Positions 51,101 to 60,310 of a DNA stretch of 64,000 bases are shown piece by piece. A program made the position numbers and the translations under genes. The notes below the pieces were generated by a model. It saw only the letters and a program-made list of their open reading frames with translations, searched no databases and had not been told where the DNA came from. The DNA is from Cryptomeria japonica (taxonomy: Eukaryota; Streptophyta; Pinopsida; Cupressales; Cupressaceae). Positions within the stretch are counted from its first letter, which is position 1. Each line of letters opens with the position of its first letter. The DNA lies in the NCBI RefSeq assembly GCF_030272615.1, contig NC_081410.1, positions 190,917,619 through 190,981,618 on the forward strand, written 5' to 3'.

Positions 51101-52343
51101 TTGCAAGTCCAATTTTATTTAGGCCAGTAAGGAAACAATTTTTCACAGGTACATACTCTTTATCGCAATCCACTAATTTGATCAGTTTGTCTCCCAGCTG
51201 TTCAAATTCACAAGTCACAAGACTAGAACATTGTTGGGATTCAGAAAGCAAATTGTGATTAATGACACCACCCCCAACCTCATCACGCGATACCTGGATA
51301 CCGTTCTCCAACTGTGTTGCACCTGTGAAGACCCTGGGCAATGTTGCATTCTCTAGTTGGCTTCTTGGAAGCTTAGACATGCCTGCATCCAAAAGGCCTC
51401 TGTCCAATTCATCTGTACCTGTTCGCACCTCAGTTGATGTTTTATGAAGAAAGTGCTTTGCTTTGAAAGCATTTGTTGGTAACTCACTCACAGGCTCTGG
51501 CTTTGGATCCTTACACAAGTTTGTATTTCTTAGATCTCTATCCAATTCATTTGCACCAGTGCGGCCCTCAGATGAAGATTTCTTGATCAGTCCATCTAAT
51601 TTAGGGCCATTCATTGATACCACATCAGCCACAGGCTTCAAATTTGGAACCTTGGTCAAGAGCTTAAAGTCACCAGGAAGCTTATTTATCCTTGTTTTCG
51701 AAACTCCGAAACTACCCGGAAAACAAACTTGCTCAGTTTTCGAAACCTCCATATTAGCAGCAACTGTATCACAATTATCAGCATTCGAGGCCTCAGTTGG
51801 GCTTATTCGAATTTCAATCTCAACCTCAACTTTAGGAGCAAATTCTTCATCGGCGTTACCCTCAATGATAAATTTAGGGAAAAAGCATGATCCATTCACA
51901 TCAATCCAGGCAATGGACCTTTGACAGCCGGCCCTCAAATCTATTTGCAGCATTCGCAAAAAATCAACGAGATATGGTGAACCATCTATCACCAACTCTA
52001 CAGTGGGCATGCCAGCCAAAAACTCAACTCTAAGAGAATCCAAAACTTGGACAGAAAAATCATTCCATGAGCCATTCCAAAAATACATCACCCTCATTGG
52101 CACTGAACTCTTACGAAAATTCTCATAGTTATGCAACGCTGCCTTGCCAGAACAGCACTGATACACACAACTACATTTCGAACACTTGTCCTTGCCACGG
52201 TTAATTCCATTTTTCCGTCCCCACTTAAATGTTCCTCTTCCTGAGGACAAGAAACTATATTTATTTCGTTGTTTTAGTTTCATTTGAGCTCTCTCCAAAA
52301 TCTTTCTGCCAAGCCGACAGAAATGCTTCTTTTCGCACTTCAT
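35489..52343 (-). CDS. RCD1/SRO-family protein (WWE, PARP-like, RST domains)
   Basis: SRO proteins are plant nuclear regulators of stress and development that bind transcription factors through RST. In-phase coding exons with GT-AG borders: 52343-50845, 50686-50445, 50312-50203, 49966-49790, 49679-49569, 48134-48048 and 35572-35489, giving 769 residues (Arabidopsis RCD1 is 589). I start at ATG 52343; upstream codons in frame give no other ATG. Residues 44-67 are basic and Cys-rich. WWE is about 80-162 (MRVMYFWNGSWNDF, AWIDVNGSCFFP). A low-complexity middle follows, with EXRTGXXELDRXL at about 260 and 305. The PARP-like fold is about 375-575, with His458 (YAWHGA), Tyr490 (FGVYLAPED) and His553 (PKHYIVW) at the H-Y-E positions, so the catalytic Glu is absent. 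RST is about 641-710 (MPFMDLLSIIGNFLPTAHIK). The last exon (NAREFQQ, stop) is reached only across a 12.5 kb intron and is inferred; read-through after 48048 would add VPKYI and stop. Confidence 0.85.
36073..36102 (-). pseudogene. Duplicate SRO terminal exon with early stop
   Basis: Copy of the last SRO exon. It has an intact CAG acceptor and would be met first by the splicing machinery. It encodes AIRDNGSQD then TAA, against AIQDGGSQVLLPKV... in the downstream copy. It could act as an alternative terminal exon giving a shorter C-terminus (751 residues), or be a dead copy. Confidence 0.6.
37270..37520 (+). pseudogene. hAT-type transposase fragment (DUF659-like)
   Basis: The plus strand reads MITLATDRLFEKRHPILFWT, PCDAHCPNLFLEDTGNFNW and ITKYIYN. 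This matches the plant hAT/DUF659 region with D-N-A-S-N...W-T-P-C-A-A-H-C-L-D-L-x-L-x-D and I-x-x-F-I-Y-N. Only this segment is present, antisense within the long SRO intron; no TIRs or dimerisation domain were found. It is a dead fragment. Confidence 0.7.
37715..38150. repeat. Degenerate tandem repeat, period about 217 bp
   Basis: The block AGACTGCTCAAAA...TTCTTCA-GT-T-TCAAACATCCCT...AAACCTATGTTACCAA...TCTTGTGT occurs at about 37715 and 37931. The open frames here are incidental. The upstream 37570-37690 is rich in CCCC/GGGG-type strings. Confidence 0.75.
39760..40240 (-). mobile_element. Gypsy LTR with polypurine tract (partial element)
   Basis: The minus strand at 40226-40212 reads TTTTGGAAGGGCAGAC, preceded by TATTGCTCGAGGACAAGCGA. 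That is the CTTGAGGACAAGC-type context of Ty3/Gypsy polypurine tracts. It is followed at 40211 by TGTCATGCCCTGATCTGACA, a typical LTR start, with a GATATAAAGAG TATA-like box further in. The far LTR end is not defined (about 39760). Little or no recognisable pol lies upstream, so it is a truncated remnant in the SRO intron. Confidence 0.6.
41355..41824. repeat. 234 bp tandem duplication in SRO intron
   Basis: ATGGTGAGTCTGTGCCTCAG begins units at 41355 and 41589. Similarity is high through GTATTCAACAAGTTATTGAA and TTCTCCATGGAAAAA. Confidence 0.9.
42540..42760 (+). other. Exon-like open block, Gln/Gly/Ser/Tyr-rich, unidentified
   Basis: Plus-strand block with codon-like composition in the AT-rich SRO intron. 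One frame reads SLQQYVGCGPAFQQLTTGQI then GPSQGYSQSSVNHF. CAGATTGGGTCCTCTC and CAGATTGGGCCCTCTC recur 88 bp apart, so it contains an internal duplication. It may be a captured exon of a Q/G-rich host protein or a coincidence; no start, stop or splice sites were established. Confidence 0.25.
43902..43988. repeat. 44 bp tandem duplication
   Basis: GAATTTAAATCAAATCT-TTC begins at 43902 and 43946, and the units are almost identical. Confidence 0.95.
46758..47093. repeat. 168 bp tandem duplication in SRO intron
   Basis: CTTCTTGCCAA-AAGTAACTA and CCAACTTGAAAGTAAGGTG recur with a 168 bp period (units at 46758 and 46926). Confidence 0.9.
47363..48076. repeat. 350 bp duplication including a decayed copy of SRO exon 6
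   Basis: TGACATTATCACATGCAAAC starts both units (47363 and 47713), and TATTGAGCATTCACT-AGAT recurs near each end. The right unit runs into the 3' end of SRO exon 6 (48048). The left unit carries the equivalent exon end at about 47677-47705, but its donor GT is changed to AT, so it should not splice. Confidence 0.8.
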
Positions 52344-53310
52344 CACAAACAACACCAATTTACACCCCAAACCGTTTCAATTGCAGTGCGATTATTTACA
52401 ATTTCACTGCAACACCATAATCTACAACAACCCCTAACAAGAGGTTAAACTATACACCAAAATCTGATGCCACATTTTACATCAAAACGAAGGCAAACAA
52501 CATATAGAACAGAGAATTGCTTCCAGCTTGCAGTATCATTATTAAAACCCCAACAGAACCATAAAACAATCCTCAATAGTCAAAATGTCATTTCGCCAAA
52601 CAAACCCCAGTTCCACCATGAAACGACCCCAGCAAGACCAAAAAAGAACCCCCCAAGTTACAGCGCCAATTTGGAGTCCCAGAATTACAAAAGCCTGAAT
52701 GGGTCACTACAAACCCAAAATTAGCCACGAAAATGGCAACACCTCAATTGCACCATAAAACAACCATAACGAAGCCATAAAAGACCGACTTCCAAAGGGC
52801 AGATCAAGTCCTAATTTTAGAAATCGTAACGAGATCATTTCAGGGTCAGATTTAGCACCACAAAATTCAAACCCACGCTTTCTCCATCAGACGGCACTAT
52901 ATGAAAAATCGCTTCCTAAACTACCATGTTTTGGCACCCTAATACAAACCTAAATTTAGCGCACAGCCAAATTTAGCAGAGGGTCAAGGTTATACTGGAA
53001 AGTCATCATACATACAATTGCTTCGTAAATATATTTAAAGGGAACTTATCGGAGGCTCAAATTTTTCAAGACTCCACCCAGATGCCCTTAAAATGCACAA
53101 ACACAACCAAATTGGAGGTCGAAATTTTAGATTCAAAAAAGAGCGGAGACAGAGAAGCAAGGTCAAGACTCAGAACCTGCAGGTCCAACGGCTCAAGTGA
53201 AACAAAAAGCTTTCCACCTGCAAAGCCCCTCCTCCTTCATTCCTTACTGGCCTCCCACGCTACACGCTCAGCAATTCAATAGCAATACAAACCCTAGCTC
53301 CACTGTTGCG
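52344..53310 (-). other. SRO gene 5' leader region
   Basis: Between the likely start of transcription and ATG 52343 there is no other coding sequence. Short upstream ATGs exist, and a leader intron is possible (for example an acceptor-like GTTGCAG about 70 bp upstream of the ATG), but the structure cannot be fixed from sequence alone. Confidence 0.4.
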
Positions 53311-53329
53311 TCCAAATTGCCCTTCTCCT

Positions 53330-53350
53330 CTATGTAAATATATATACGCG
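53330..53350 (-). promoter_or_regulatory. Candidate TATA box of the SRO gene
   Basis: The minus strand reads GTATATATATTTAC, about 1 kb upstream of the ATG, followed after about 30 bp by AGAAGGGCAATTTGGACGCA as a possible transcription start region. Position and sequence fit a core promoter; no direct evidence. Confidence 0.4.
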
Positions 53351-53587
53351 TGCGTATACGTTCTACTGTGTTTAACTGGTCTAAAAATCAGGCATTTATT
53401 ATTTATTACCTAAAATTTTAAGCGGCGTGAGAGGGCGGTTGAGCAAAATGGGACTTGCCCCTCAAGCTAACCGCCCTTACGACCCCTTTTTGTGGTGTAG
53501 AGATCAAAACCTTAGAAAGTTGTGAGTATTTTGGGGTTTGGCTTGCTTGCTGAGAAAGCAAGCATCTTTGTCGCCCTAAGCGTTTAA

Positions 53588-54530
53588 ATTTATTTATGGG
53601 GAAAAGGCCCTCTAAAGCTTTACCAAGTCAACCCGCCTATTGACATTGCGGTCTGTATTTGATGATTCTTTTCACTTTATGATTTTGAAGTTATTGTGCT
53701 CACATTTATCTATTTTCATTTCAAGTATAAAAGAGAGAATGGTTGTACTACACATTTTTATTAAAGAATAAGAAAAAGAATTTTTGTACTAGACTTTTGT
53801 TAATTGATTGTATAGATCTATGTTGGTTGTTTTTCGTGGTTAGATTTTCTAATATTTGATTGTATAAGTCTTAGCACGTGTCAGATTTTTTATGTTAGTT
53901 TTACTTTATGTGTGGTTTGGAGGTGTTGTGTTCACATTTGTCTATTTTTATTCCATGCTTAAAAGAGAATTGTTGTGCAAGATTTATGTTTCGAAATCAT
54001 GTAAAAAGATTTTTTATTTATATTGATTGTATAGGTCCAAGCATATATTAATTGTTTACATTTGATTCTTTTGTAAGTTTATAGGAATGTATTGTATATT
54101 GATTGTATTGACCCGAGCATTAGTTGATTAGTTGTGTTGGGCTATGTAAATAATTGACATGTGTTGTGCCTGAGCCTATATAATGAATATTACAAAACCT
54201 CCTTCCAAGCATTCAAAAAAGTCTCGTACAACAATTCTCTCTTATATGATTGGAATAAGAATGGGCGGATGTAATTCTCCATGTAAATAACCAACACGTG
54301 ATTGGAACTATGCAAACAATATAAAAAACCTCCTTGTAAGCTTCCCAATAAAAACTTGTACAACAACCCTTTTTTTATGATTAAAATAAACTAAAATTGG
54401 GTAAAGGTGACATAATACCTCCAAATCAACATAAGATTAAAAGAATCGATAATGATGCACAACAAGTTAATAGGTGGGTAGGTTGACTTAGGGAGCTTTA
54501 GAAGGACGCTTTCTCATAAAACAAACTAAA
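53588..54530. mobile_element. Foldback/MITE-like element with long inverted repeats
   Basis: The left end TCTAAAGCTTTACCAAGTCA (from 53610) matches the reverse complement of the right end near 54465-54515 (TCTAAAGCTCCCTAAGTCAA). Similarity extends outward to TTTATGGGGAAAAGG versus TTTATGAGAAAGCG. Inside, ATAAAAGAGAGAATGGTTGTAC at about 53727 and a second copy near 53955 recur in reverse complement at about 54235 and 54360, so most of the element folds on itself. No ORF. The target duplication was not resolved. It lies about 250 bp upstream of the SRO promoter. Confidence 0.75.
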
Positions 54531-57500
54531 TGATATGCCTAACAAGATGATTGCTTTCCCAATAAGAAAACACAAAAATATTGTATTCCCCACATTTTGC
54601 CCTTTTTCTAATACATTTTGTGTGGATCATAATTAAATCTAGTCCTAGCATATTATTAGTTTCGACCTCCAAGAATACTAATGCATCTATTGTATCCAAT
54701 TTATTTTTATCATTTTAGCCAATCATTGTATAGCATTAAAAAATTTGAGCAGCAATCCTATTGTTTATACTTACTTTTTTTAATTGAAAAATTTTTAAAA
54801 ATATATTTATCTTTCTCTCTATTGTTGTAGGTCGGGAAATAGTAGTACAAAAATGAAAGTATTATGCTAAGAGGCATCTACAATGACATACAAATATCCG
54901 TAAGCAAAAAATTGATTTTGAATAAATTTGACGTATAGATGACGGGTAAAGCATGCATGTTTCAGTTTCTCTATAAGTATTATTTTACTACACTAAATAA
55001 AATTGAATCATTGCCACTTGTCTCTAAGTATATGAAACGGTTACATCTTTAAGGAGAATGAAAGAGTGCAACATTATTCAACTCCTTGTCCTTCTTGACA
55101 ACTAATAAACATGCAAGACAATTATGTGATATCTCTCGACATTATTTTACGTATATATTTTTTAGAATATAGGTATACTAATTATTTATCTTTTGTATAG
55201 ATTACATTCAGTGCATCCATTTTTTTAGTTCACTCGTCAACTGAATTAATGACATGAATGTCATAAGCACTATTATGTACATCATAAAAAATTTACATTT
55301 TTTACTTTAACGTTGTGTTACCTACTTAAATTACATTTTTCATGCCATTCAAATCTATAGATAGTTAGATATACAATATTTAAAAAAATCTTTAGACACT
55401 GTCTAATAAAAAATATCTACCTATTTTATGTATTATCTATCTAGCAATGCTTTGATCATATTTAATTTCTTGAATTAAATTTCATCTCTATTGATGAATT
55501 GAGTGACGTGAGTATATTATATACATCATAATAAATTGCATTGTTGACTTTAAAATAAGTTTGTCTTCTTGAATGACATTTCTTATCAATGAAACCTAAA
55601 CATTAGATATGAACAAATAAAATTTAATATTATTATCCAGGATAACAACTCCATTTCCTAGTATTGGATTCTTCTCGTAGTGTGTTGATTAAGTGGTGTT
55701 GTTGTTGTGTGGCCACCTGGGTTCAAACCCACACTAGGCCATCATGATCACAAGCTTATGCCTTTGTTGATCCAATGTGCTTGCAAGTTTGAGCCTTAGC
55801 ATTGTTATATGGGAATGAGGTCCCTCGATTGTGACCTCATTGATTTGTATGGCTGGGTCAAAAACATTTCACGTGGAGTCAAAGGGTGTGTCCTGCCAAC
55901 ATCATCCATCACATTTAAAATTTCACCCATGTAATGACTGCCACGAAACCTTATAAAAACTAACAACACAAGACATAGGCTCAAATATAAAACAAAAGAC
56001 TAGTGTCAGAGACTTCCATGAAACAAGGCTAAGACCATGGACACACATATAAGGGAAAGTGTCATCACATATTATCATCAAGGTTATCCTAGCAGTCTAT
56101 CTAGACCCTGGCACCAAGTGACACCCATGTAGAACCAACTCAACCTCTCACAAAGACAAGGGAGTATAGTCATGCCAACAAGGTCTTCCCAATCTCATCC
56201 TGAGCTTGTACTATCACTCTAGGCCATGAGTGGGGCACCAAAACATATTATTATCTTATTAATGTGAATACAACCCAATCCCCTAAATAAATTAATCAAG
56301 GTTATCACTTGTTTAAAAACTTTCAACGAGATCTCCAAGCAACCACACACAAGCCCTAGCACTCACTTGGAAGCCACACCCCCCCCCCCCCCCGCCTAAT
56401 ATGCTCCTATGATCTAGGGATAAATACAAATCATAAATATAACTCATATTCATTTGTAATGCATAATCCAATGGTTCCCATAATACAAACTGAAACATTA
56501 CAATAAGCTAATTTTCCAAGCATAATATATTTCCAAGAGAGCATATCTTATGCAACATTAAGAATATCACAAAAATCTAACAAAATTCCAATTAATCAAT
56601 AATGGAAAATCATCACAGGGAAACACAAATCTGAAATCAAGTCTTTAGTCTGACTTAGACTGCCAAAATCACAAAAAATCCTCAAATAATCACAAAGACC
56701 AAAAATAACCAAAATCACGCATTTGTAAACTCTTTTAGCGCATTCACCTATTAAATCGGCACTTTTGCAAATTCATTTAACACATTTGTTAATTCCTCCA
56801 GTACTTTTATAACCCAGATTAACACATATAGAATGTAGAATAGTGCATATAATGCACAGTTTAGCACATATGTGATTTCTTCTAGTGCATATGTTAATCC
56901 TTTTAGTGCATATAAAAAAGTAGTGAAATACAAAACAAAACATATATAAAATTCATAAACAAACTTTGAAAAATTCAAATAAGGCCTGACATAATAAAAA
57001 ACAATCCAAGAAGAGACGTCTTTAACACAGACACAAAATCAATAATTTTAAACAGTAAATAAATTCACATAAATGATTTTTGGCAAGACTCTAATTCCAA
57101 AATTCCATCATTCATAGTAAGCAAATACAAAACTTTTCCCAAAACTAGGCACACTCGCACAAAAAATAATCTCAGCAAGAGCCCGACAAATTCCCATACC
57201 CAATAAACCAAAATACCATAATAATATTATTATTAACATTGCATAGATTTCCTTTTCAAATTTCAGATTTCAATTCCCATACATAGTAAATGAGATTCTG
57301 ACCATAATAATAATAATAATAATTAAAAACAAAAAACAAAAAAAAAACGGATTCCTTCCCAATAATCCCAGAAGACAATTTACAAACATGAAGTAAACAA
57401 TCTTTTATTTTCAAAATTCAAAGATGTAAAATTAAATACAAAGTTAAGAAAATCTCCAACCTGGAATTTAGAAGAAAGGTTTAAATATAAAGAAAAGTGA

Positions 57501-57600
57501 AGCGTAGACACAATCCAAAAAATGCTAACGCAAACTGTGTATGGTGAAAATGGATAACAATAAACAACAATATCGAAAGACTAAATGAATCCAACCACTA
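54531..57600. other. AT-rich intergenic stretch, no gene recognised
   Basis: No motif-bearing ORF. A 15-base C run lies at 56379-56393. At 55684-55731 a TTGATTAAGTGG...GGTTCAAACCC pair resembles pol III A and B boxes, so a tRNA-derived SINE head is possible. The 5' end (plus-strand left end) of the Gypsy LTR that finishes at 58324 may lie within the last part of this stretch. Confidence 0.5.
55676..55740 (+). repeat. tRNA-like A/B box pair, possible SINE head
   Basis: TTGATTAAGTGG and GGTTCAAACCC are about 35 bp apart, matching pol III internal promoter spacing. The sequence does not fold as a full tRNA, and no A-rich tail or flanking duplication was established. Confidence 0.35.
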
Positions 57601-58324
57601 AACCCTAGCCTAACAATGAACAAAGATCCACCATAACATATGAAGATAACCTAAGACAATGCAAAATAACTCAAAATCACAAAGATTATACCATCACATG
57701 TCCAATAGGGTTTTGATCTCCATTCTTCCTATCTCCATTGATCTTGCTTGATATATTTGCTCTCAGATTTTTATATGCACAAGAGCTCAACAAAGAATGG
57801 AATGTGGTTGCAAGTAGGATCGTAGTGTAGTCAATTGCATAAAAGATCATTAGCATCTGTCATTAGTCATTAGGGTTTGACAATGAAGAAAGCATCTCCT
57901 TAAATAGAAGACACAATATGAAATGGAGGGTTAAGATTGAGAGGTGTAAAAAGAGAGGTCGGCTAGGATTAGAGGGTAGGTAAAAGAAATACCAAAATAA
58001 TGAAAGAGGTAGGTAGTGTATGAATTAAGAGATGAATGACATGTGTCATGTGTAGAAAAAGATAATGAATTAATTAAATAAATAAAGATTTATTTAATTA
58101 ATAGAAGAATAAGACAATTAAATAAATAAAATATTTATTTAATTTAGGAAAGGGATAATTTAAATAAATAAATGTATTTATTTAAATGAAAAATAAGGCT
58201 AGAAGAGGATAAATGAATTAATTAAATAAATAAAAATTTATTTAATTAATAGAAGAATTAGGCTTAGATAATTAAATAAATAAAATATTTATTTAATTAG
58301 ACATGACAATTTTGAGTGTCTACA
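57600..58324 (-). repeat. Tat-type Gypsy 3' LTR (outer end unresolved)
   Basis: The inner edge is fixed at 58324: the minus strand reads polypurine tract, then TGTAGACACTCAAAATTGTC. A CTATTTAAGG box at about 57896-57905 (minus strand) could be the LTR TATA element. The outer end cannot be set because the partner LTR is outside the window; it could lie well left of 57600. Confidence 0.7.
58065..58305. repeat. AT-only palindromic repeats in the LTR
   Basis: Variants of AATTAAATAAATAAA...TTTATTTAATT, each able to form a hairpin, occur five times. Two larger blocks (about 58065-58145 and 58208-58300) are direct repeats of each other. They lie in the U3 part of the LTR, upstream of the putative TATA box. 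Confidence 0.8.
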
Positions 58325-58341
58325 TTTTGCCCCTCTTTGAG
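58325..58341 (-). other. Polypurine tract of the Tat-type element
   Basis: The minus strand reads CTCAAAGAGGGGCAAAA, immediately followed by the LTR start TGTAGACAC. This is the expected priming site for plus-strand synthesis. Confidence 0.85.
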
Positions 58342-58735
58342 ACAATGCGGCTTGTCGCGTTGTTTCAAAGAAGATAAGATGAACTGATACAGCGTTGCCC
58401 TAGAATGGGAATAATATGCCCCCTCGAGAGATTGGATGAAAATGTCTGGAAAGATGGCAGACAATCTCTCGATAAGAAAGAAAGGCTAGACTGGAATGGT
58501 TGGATAAAGTGACAAAGTCACGGGATAATGAAGACTGACTCGGGAAATGAAGGCGAGGGCTAGGGTAGGCTATAAGATAGATCACGGGGGAAAATACATC
58601 CTCATTGTCATCCACGCATCCACAAGATCAAAGTGTAGAGCGAGAAAAGAGCAGGAGCAGTCAGCAGCGATGGCTTTTGTACACAGGTTCGAGCACGTTC
58701 GCTGATTTCAGAGGCCAGCAGAGGCAGGAGAGCCG

Positions 58736-59282
58736 GTAAGTACCACAAAATCTCCTCGTACTTTGATGCATTTATTATTGTCATTAATTCATACTAGGTA
58801 ATGTAATAAATGCGCATTTATGTCAAGAAAATGTGTTTGTGTCCAAAAATGCGAATTTGTGTCTTCCAGGTCAAATCGACAGTTCTGTGATGAACATACG
58901 CTGTCGATTGGATAAGCTGCTGAGAGGATACACTCAAGAAGGTCCTCTAGGGAAGACTAAGATAGATCAAGGCACTTTGTGATGAACAGTGAGTACCAAG
59001 ATAGAGTACTTTGTGATGAACAGGGAGTACTAAAATATGAGCAGCACTTTGTGATGAACAGGGAGTGCAAATGTGAGTAACACGTTGTGATGAACAGTGA
59101 GTGTCACACACGTAGTACTTTGTGATGAACAGGGAGTACTACTAGGATAGATAGCAACACTTTGTGATGAACAGTGAGTGTCACTAGGATAAATAGCTAT
59201 GTGCATTTAGATAGCGAGTAGCATTTTGTGATAAACAGTGAATGCCACTATGACTGACATGATTTGATTTGCTTGACTACAG
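58736..59282 (+). other. Candidate intron of the antisense transcript
   Basis: The donor CCG/GTAAGT (58734-58741) is a near-perfect plant donor, and the acceptor GCTTGACTACAG/G ends at 59282, directly before the plant-mobile-domain frame. The upstream candidate exon (about 58620-58735) has an early stop after its ATG at 58669, so it would be a leader exon. The intron would be 547 bp and contains the whole hairpin array. No transcript evidence is available here. Confidence 0.5.
58874..59245 (+). repeat. Array of eight hairpins with constant loop and covarying stems
   Basis: Units, plus strand: 58874-58909 (AATCGACAG/CTGTCGATT, 18-base loop), 58971-58997 (GGCACT/AGTACC, one mismatch), 59005-59031 (AGTACT/AGTACT), 59044-59068 (GCACT/AGTGC), 59080-59104 (ACACG/AGTGT, one mismatch), 59112-59142 (GTAGTACT/AGTACTAC), 59157-59181 (ACACT/AGTGT) and 59221-59245 (GCATT/AATGC). 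Loops of the last seven are exactly 15 bases, TTGTGATGAACAGKG (one has TGATAAACA). Stem positions 1, 2 and 4 change together on both arms. Centre spacing is 34-42 bp in the middle of the array and wider at both ends. Function unknown; GTGATGA in the loop equals a snoRNA C box, but no D box is paired with it. Confidence 0.85.
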
Positions 59283-59845
59283 GAGTACTTGCCGATGTTG
59301 GAGTCACGGGAGAGATTCCCATCGACTCAGAGGTTGCGACCTGAGTTGACAGTCGAGCACTGAGCTGCGATTGAGGTTATGGGATTGAGATACATTCTGT
59401 ATGTGCCTGAGTTTCGGGTGAACATGGGATTGTTGACTGCACTGGCTGAGAGATGGCACTCAGAGACTTGTAGTTTGCATTTGCCGATGGATGAGATGAC
59501 AGTCACCTTGGAGGATGTATATAGGATTCTATGGATACCGATCGATGGGGAGTTAGTACCCTACGATCAAGATGGCGACAGAGAGGCCCTGAGATGAGTG
59601 TTCTAGGATCCAAGACTGGAGATGAGGGTGGGACACGTGGCATGGGATACCATGACATGGATAGGATTAGCACTACCAATAGTGTTGGCAGAAGTGATCA
59701 GTGAGTTCATCTGTCTGGATAGGACGACACGAGGGGTGGCTGCAGGGGACATAGGGGCCAGGAGATTTGATCTTGGGGTGGGTCCTTCTAGGACTCAAAC
59801 TCCATCGAGGCCAGGCGGCTCCAAGGGAGGGAGTTCATCATAGCC
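59283..59845 (+). pseudogene. Plant mobile domain (PMD) ORF remnant, antisense in Gypsy element
   Basis: The plus strand reads NMGLLTALAERWHSETCSLH, LPMDEMTVTLEDVYRILWIP and IDGELVPYDQDGDREALR, then (after two stops) MRVGHVAWDTMTWIGLALPI. This is the conserved N-terminal part of the plant mobile domain (aminotransferase-like family, also in the MAIN/MAIL genes), known from Tat-lineage Gypsy elements. The C-terminal half is missing; a short Gly/Ser/Pro-rich tail ends the frame at about 59840. Stops at 59596 and 59606 show it is a pseudogene. It is antisense to gag-pol. Confidence 0.8.
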
Positions 59846-59989
59846 TTAGAGGGCTCCCTATGTATCAGTATTGTACCATTTTTGTATTGTAGACACCTGC
59901 GGGTGATTTTGTAGCCATATGATTCTTTTAACATCATTGTATCATGACACTTTTGATTATATATGAGAGATGATTCATTTATGCGGCAG

Positions 59990-60310
59990 CTATATGCATG
60001 TGTACCTATGTGATGAAATGTTCTTATGTGATACATGTTTTATGATATGGATGCTTATATGATGCAATGCAATATATTTTTGTTCTTTTATGTTGTATAT
60101 GTGATGCATGATGCAAATGTGAATGTATGTAATGCAAATGAATATGATTATGCAAATGATTATTTACATAATGAAAATGTGAGATTTGCTAATATGTGTT
60201 GTATGCAGGATGTGATGCAATTGTGATATCTATATGTATGTATGAAATGCTTATATGTGGTGATGTAGGTGTAACTATATGAAATGCAAATGTTTTTGGT
60301 GTGTCATTAT
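59990..60310. repeat. Low-complexity ATG/TGCA-rich tract
   Basis: Diffuse repeats of ATGCAAATG, GATGCAATG and TATGTGATG over about 300 bp. It looks like a decayed short-unit tandem repeat between the PMD remnant and the pol end. No ORF is meaningful here. Confidence 0.6.

Noticed and set aside
51463-51924. 153-codon plus-strand frame
   Set aside because: Antisense shadow of SRO exon 1, which has clear WWE and PARP motifs on the minus strand.
52344-52370. Extending the SRO start to 52370
   Set aside because: That position is TTG, not ATG; the first ATG in frame is at 52343.
58874-59245. CRISPR-like or snoRNA cluster reading of the hairpin array
   Set aside because: Not CRISPR: eukaryotic retroelement context, variable arms and no uniform spacers. 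Not canonical C/D snoRNAs: units are about 25-30 bases, and no D box pairs with the GTGATGA string.
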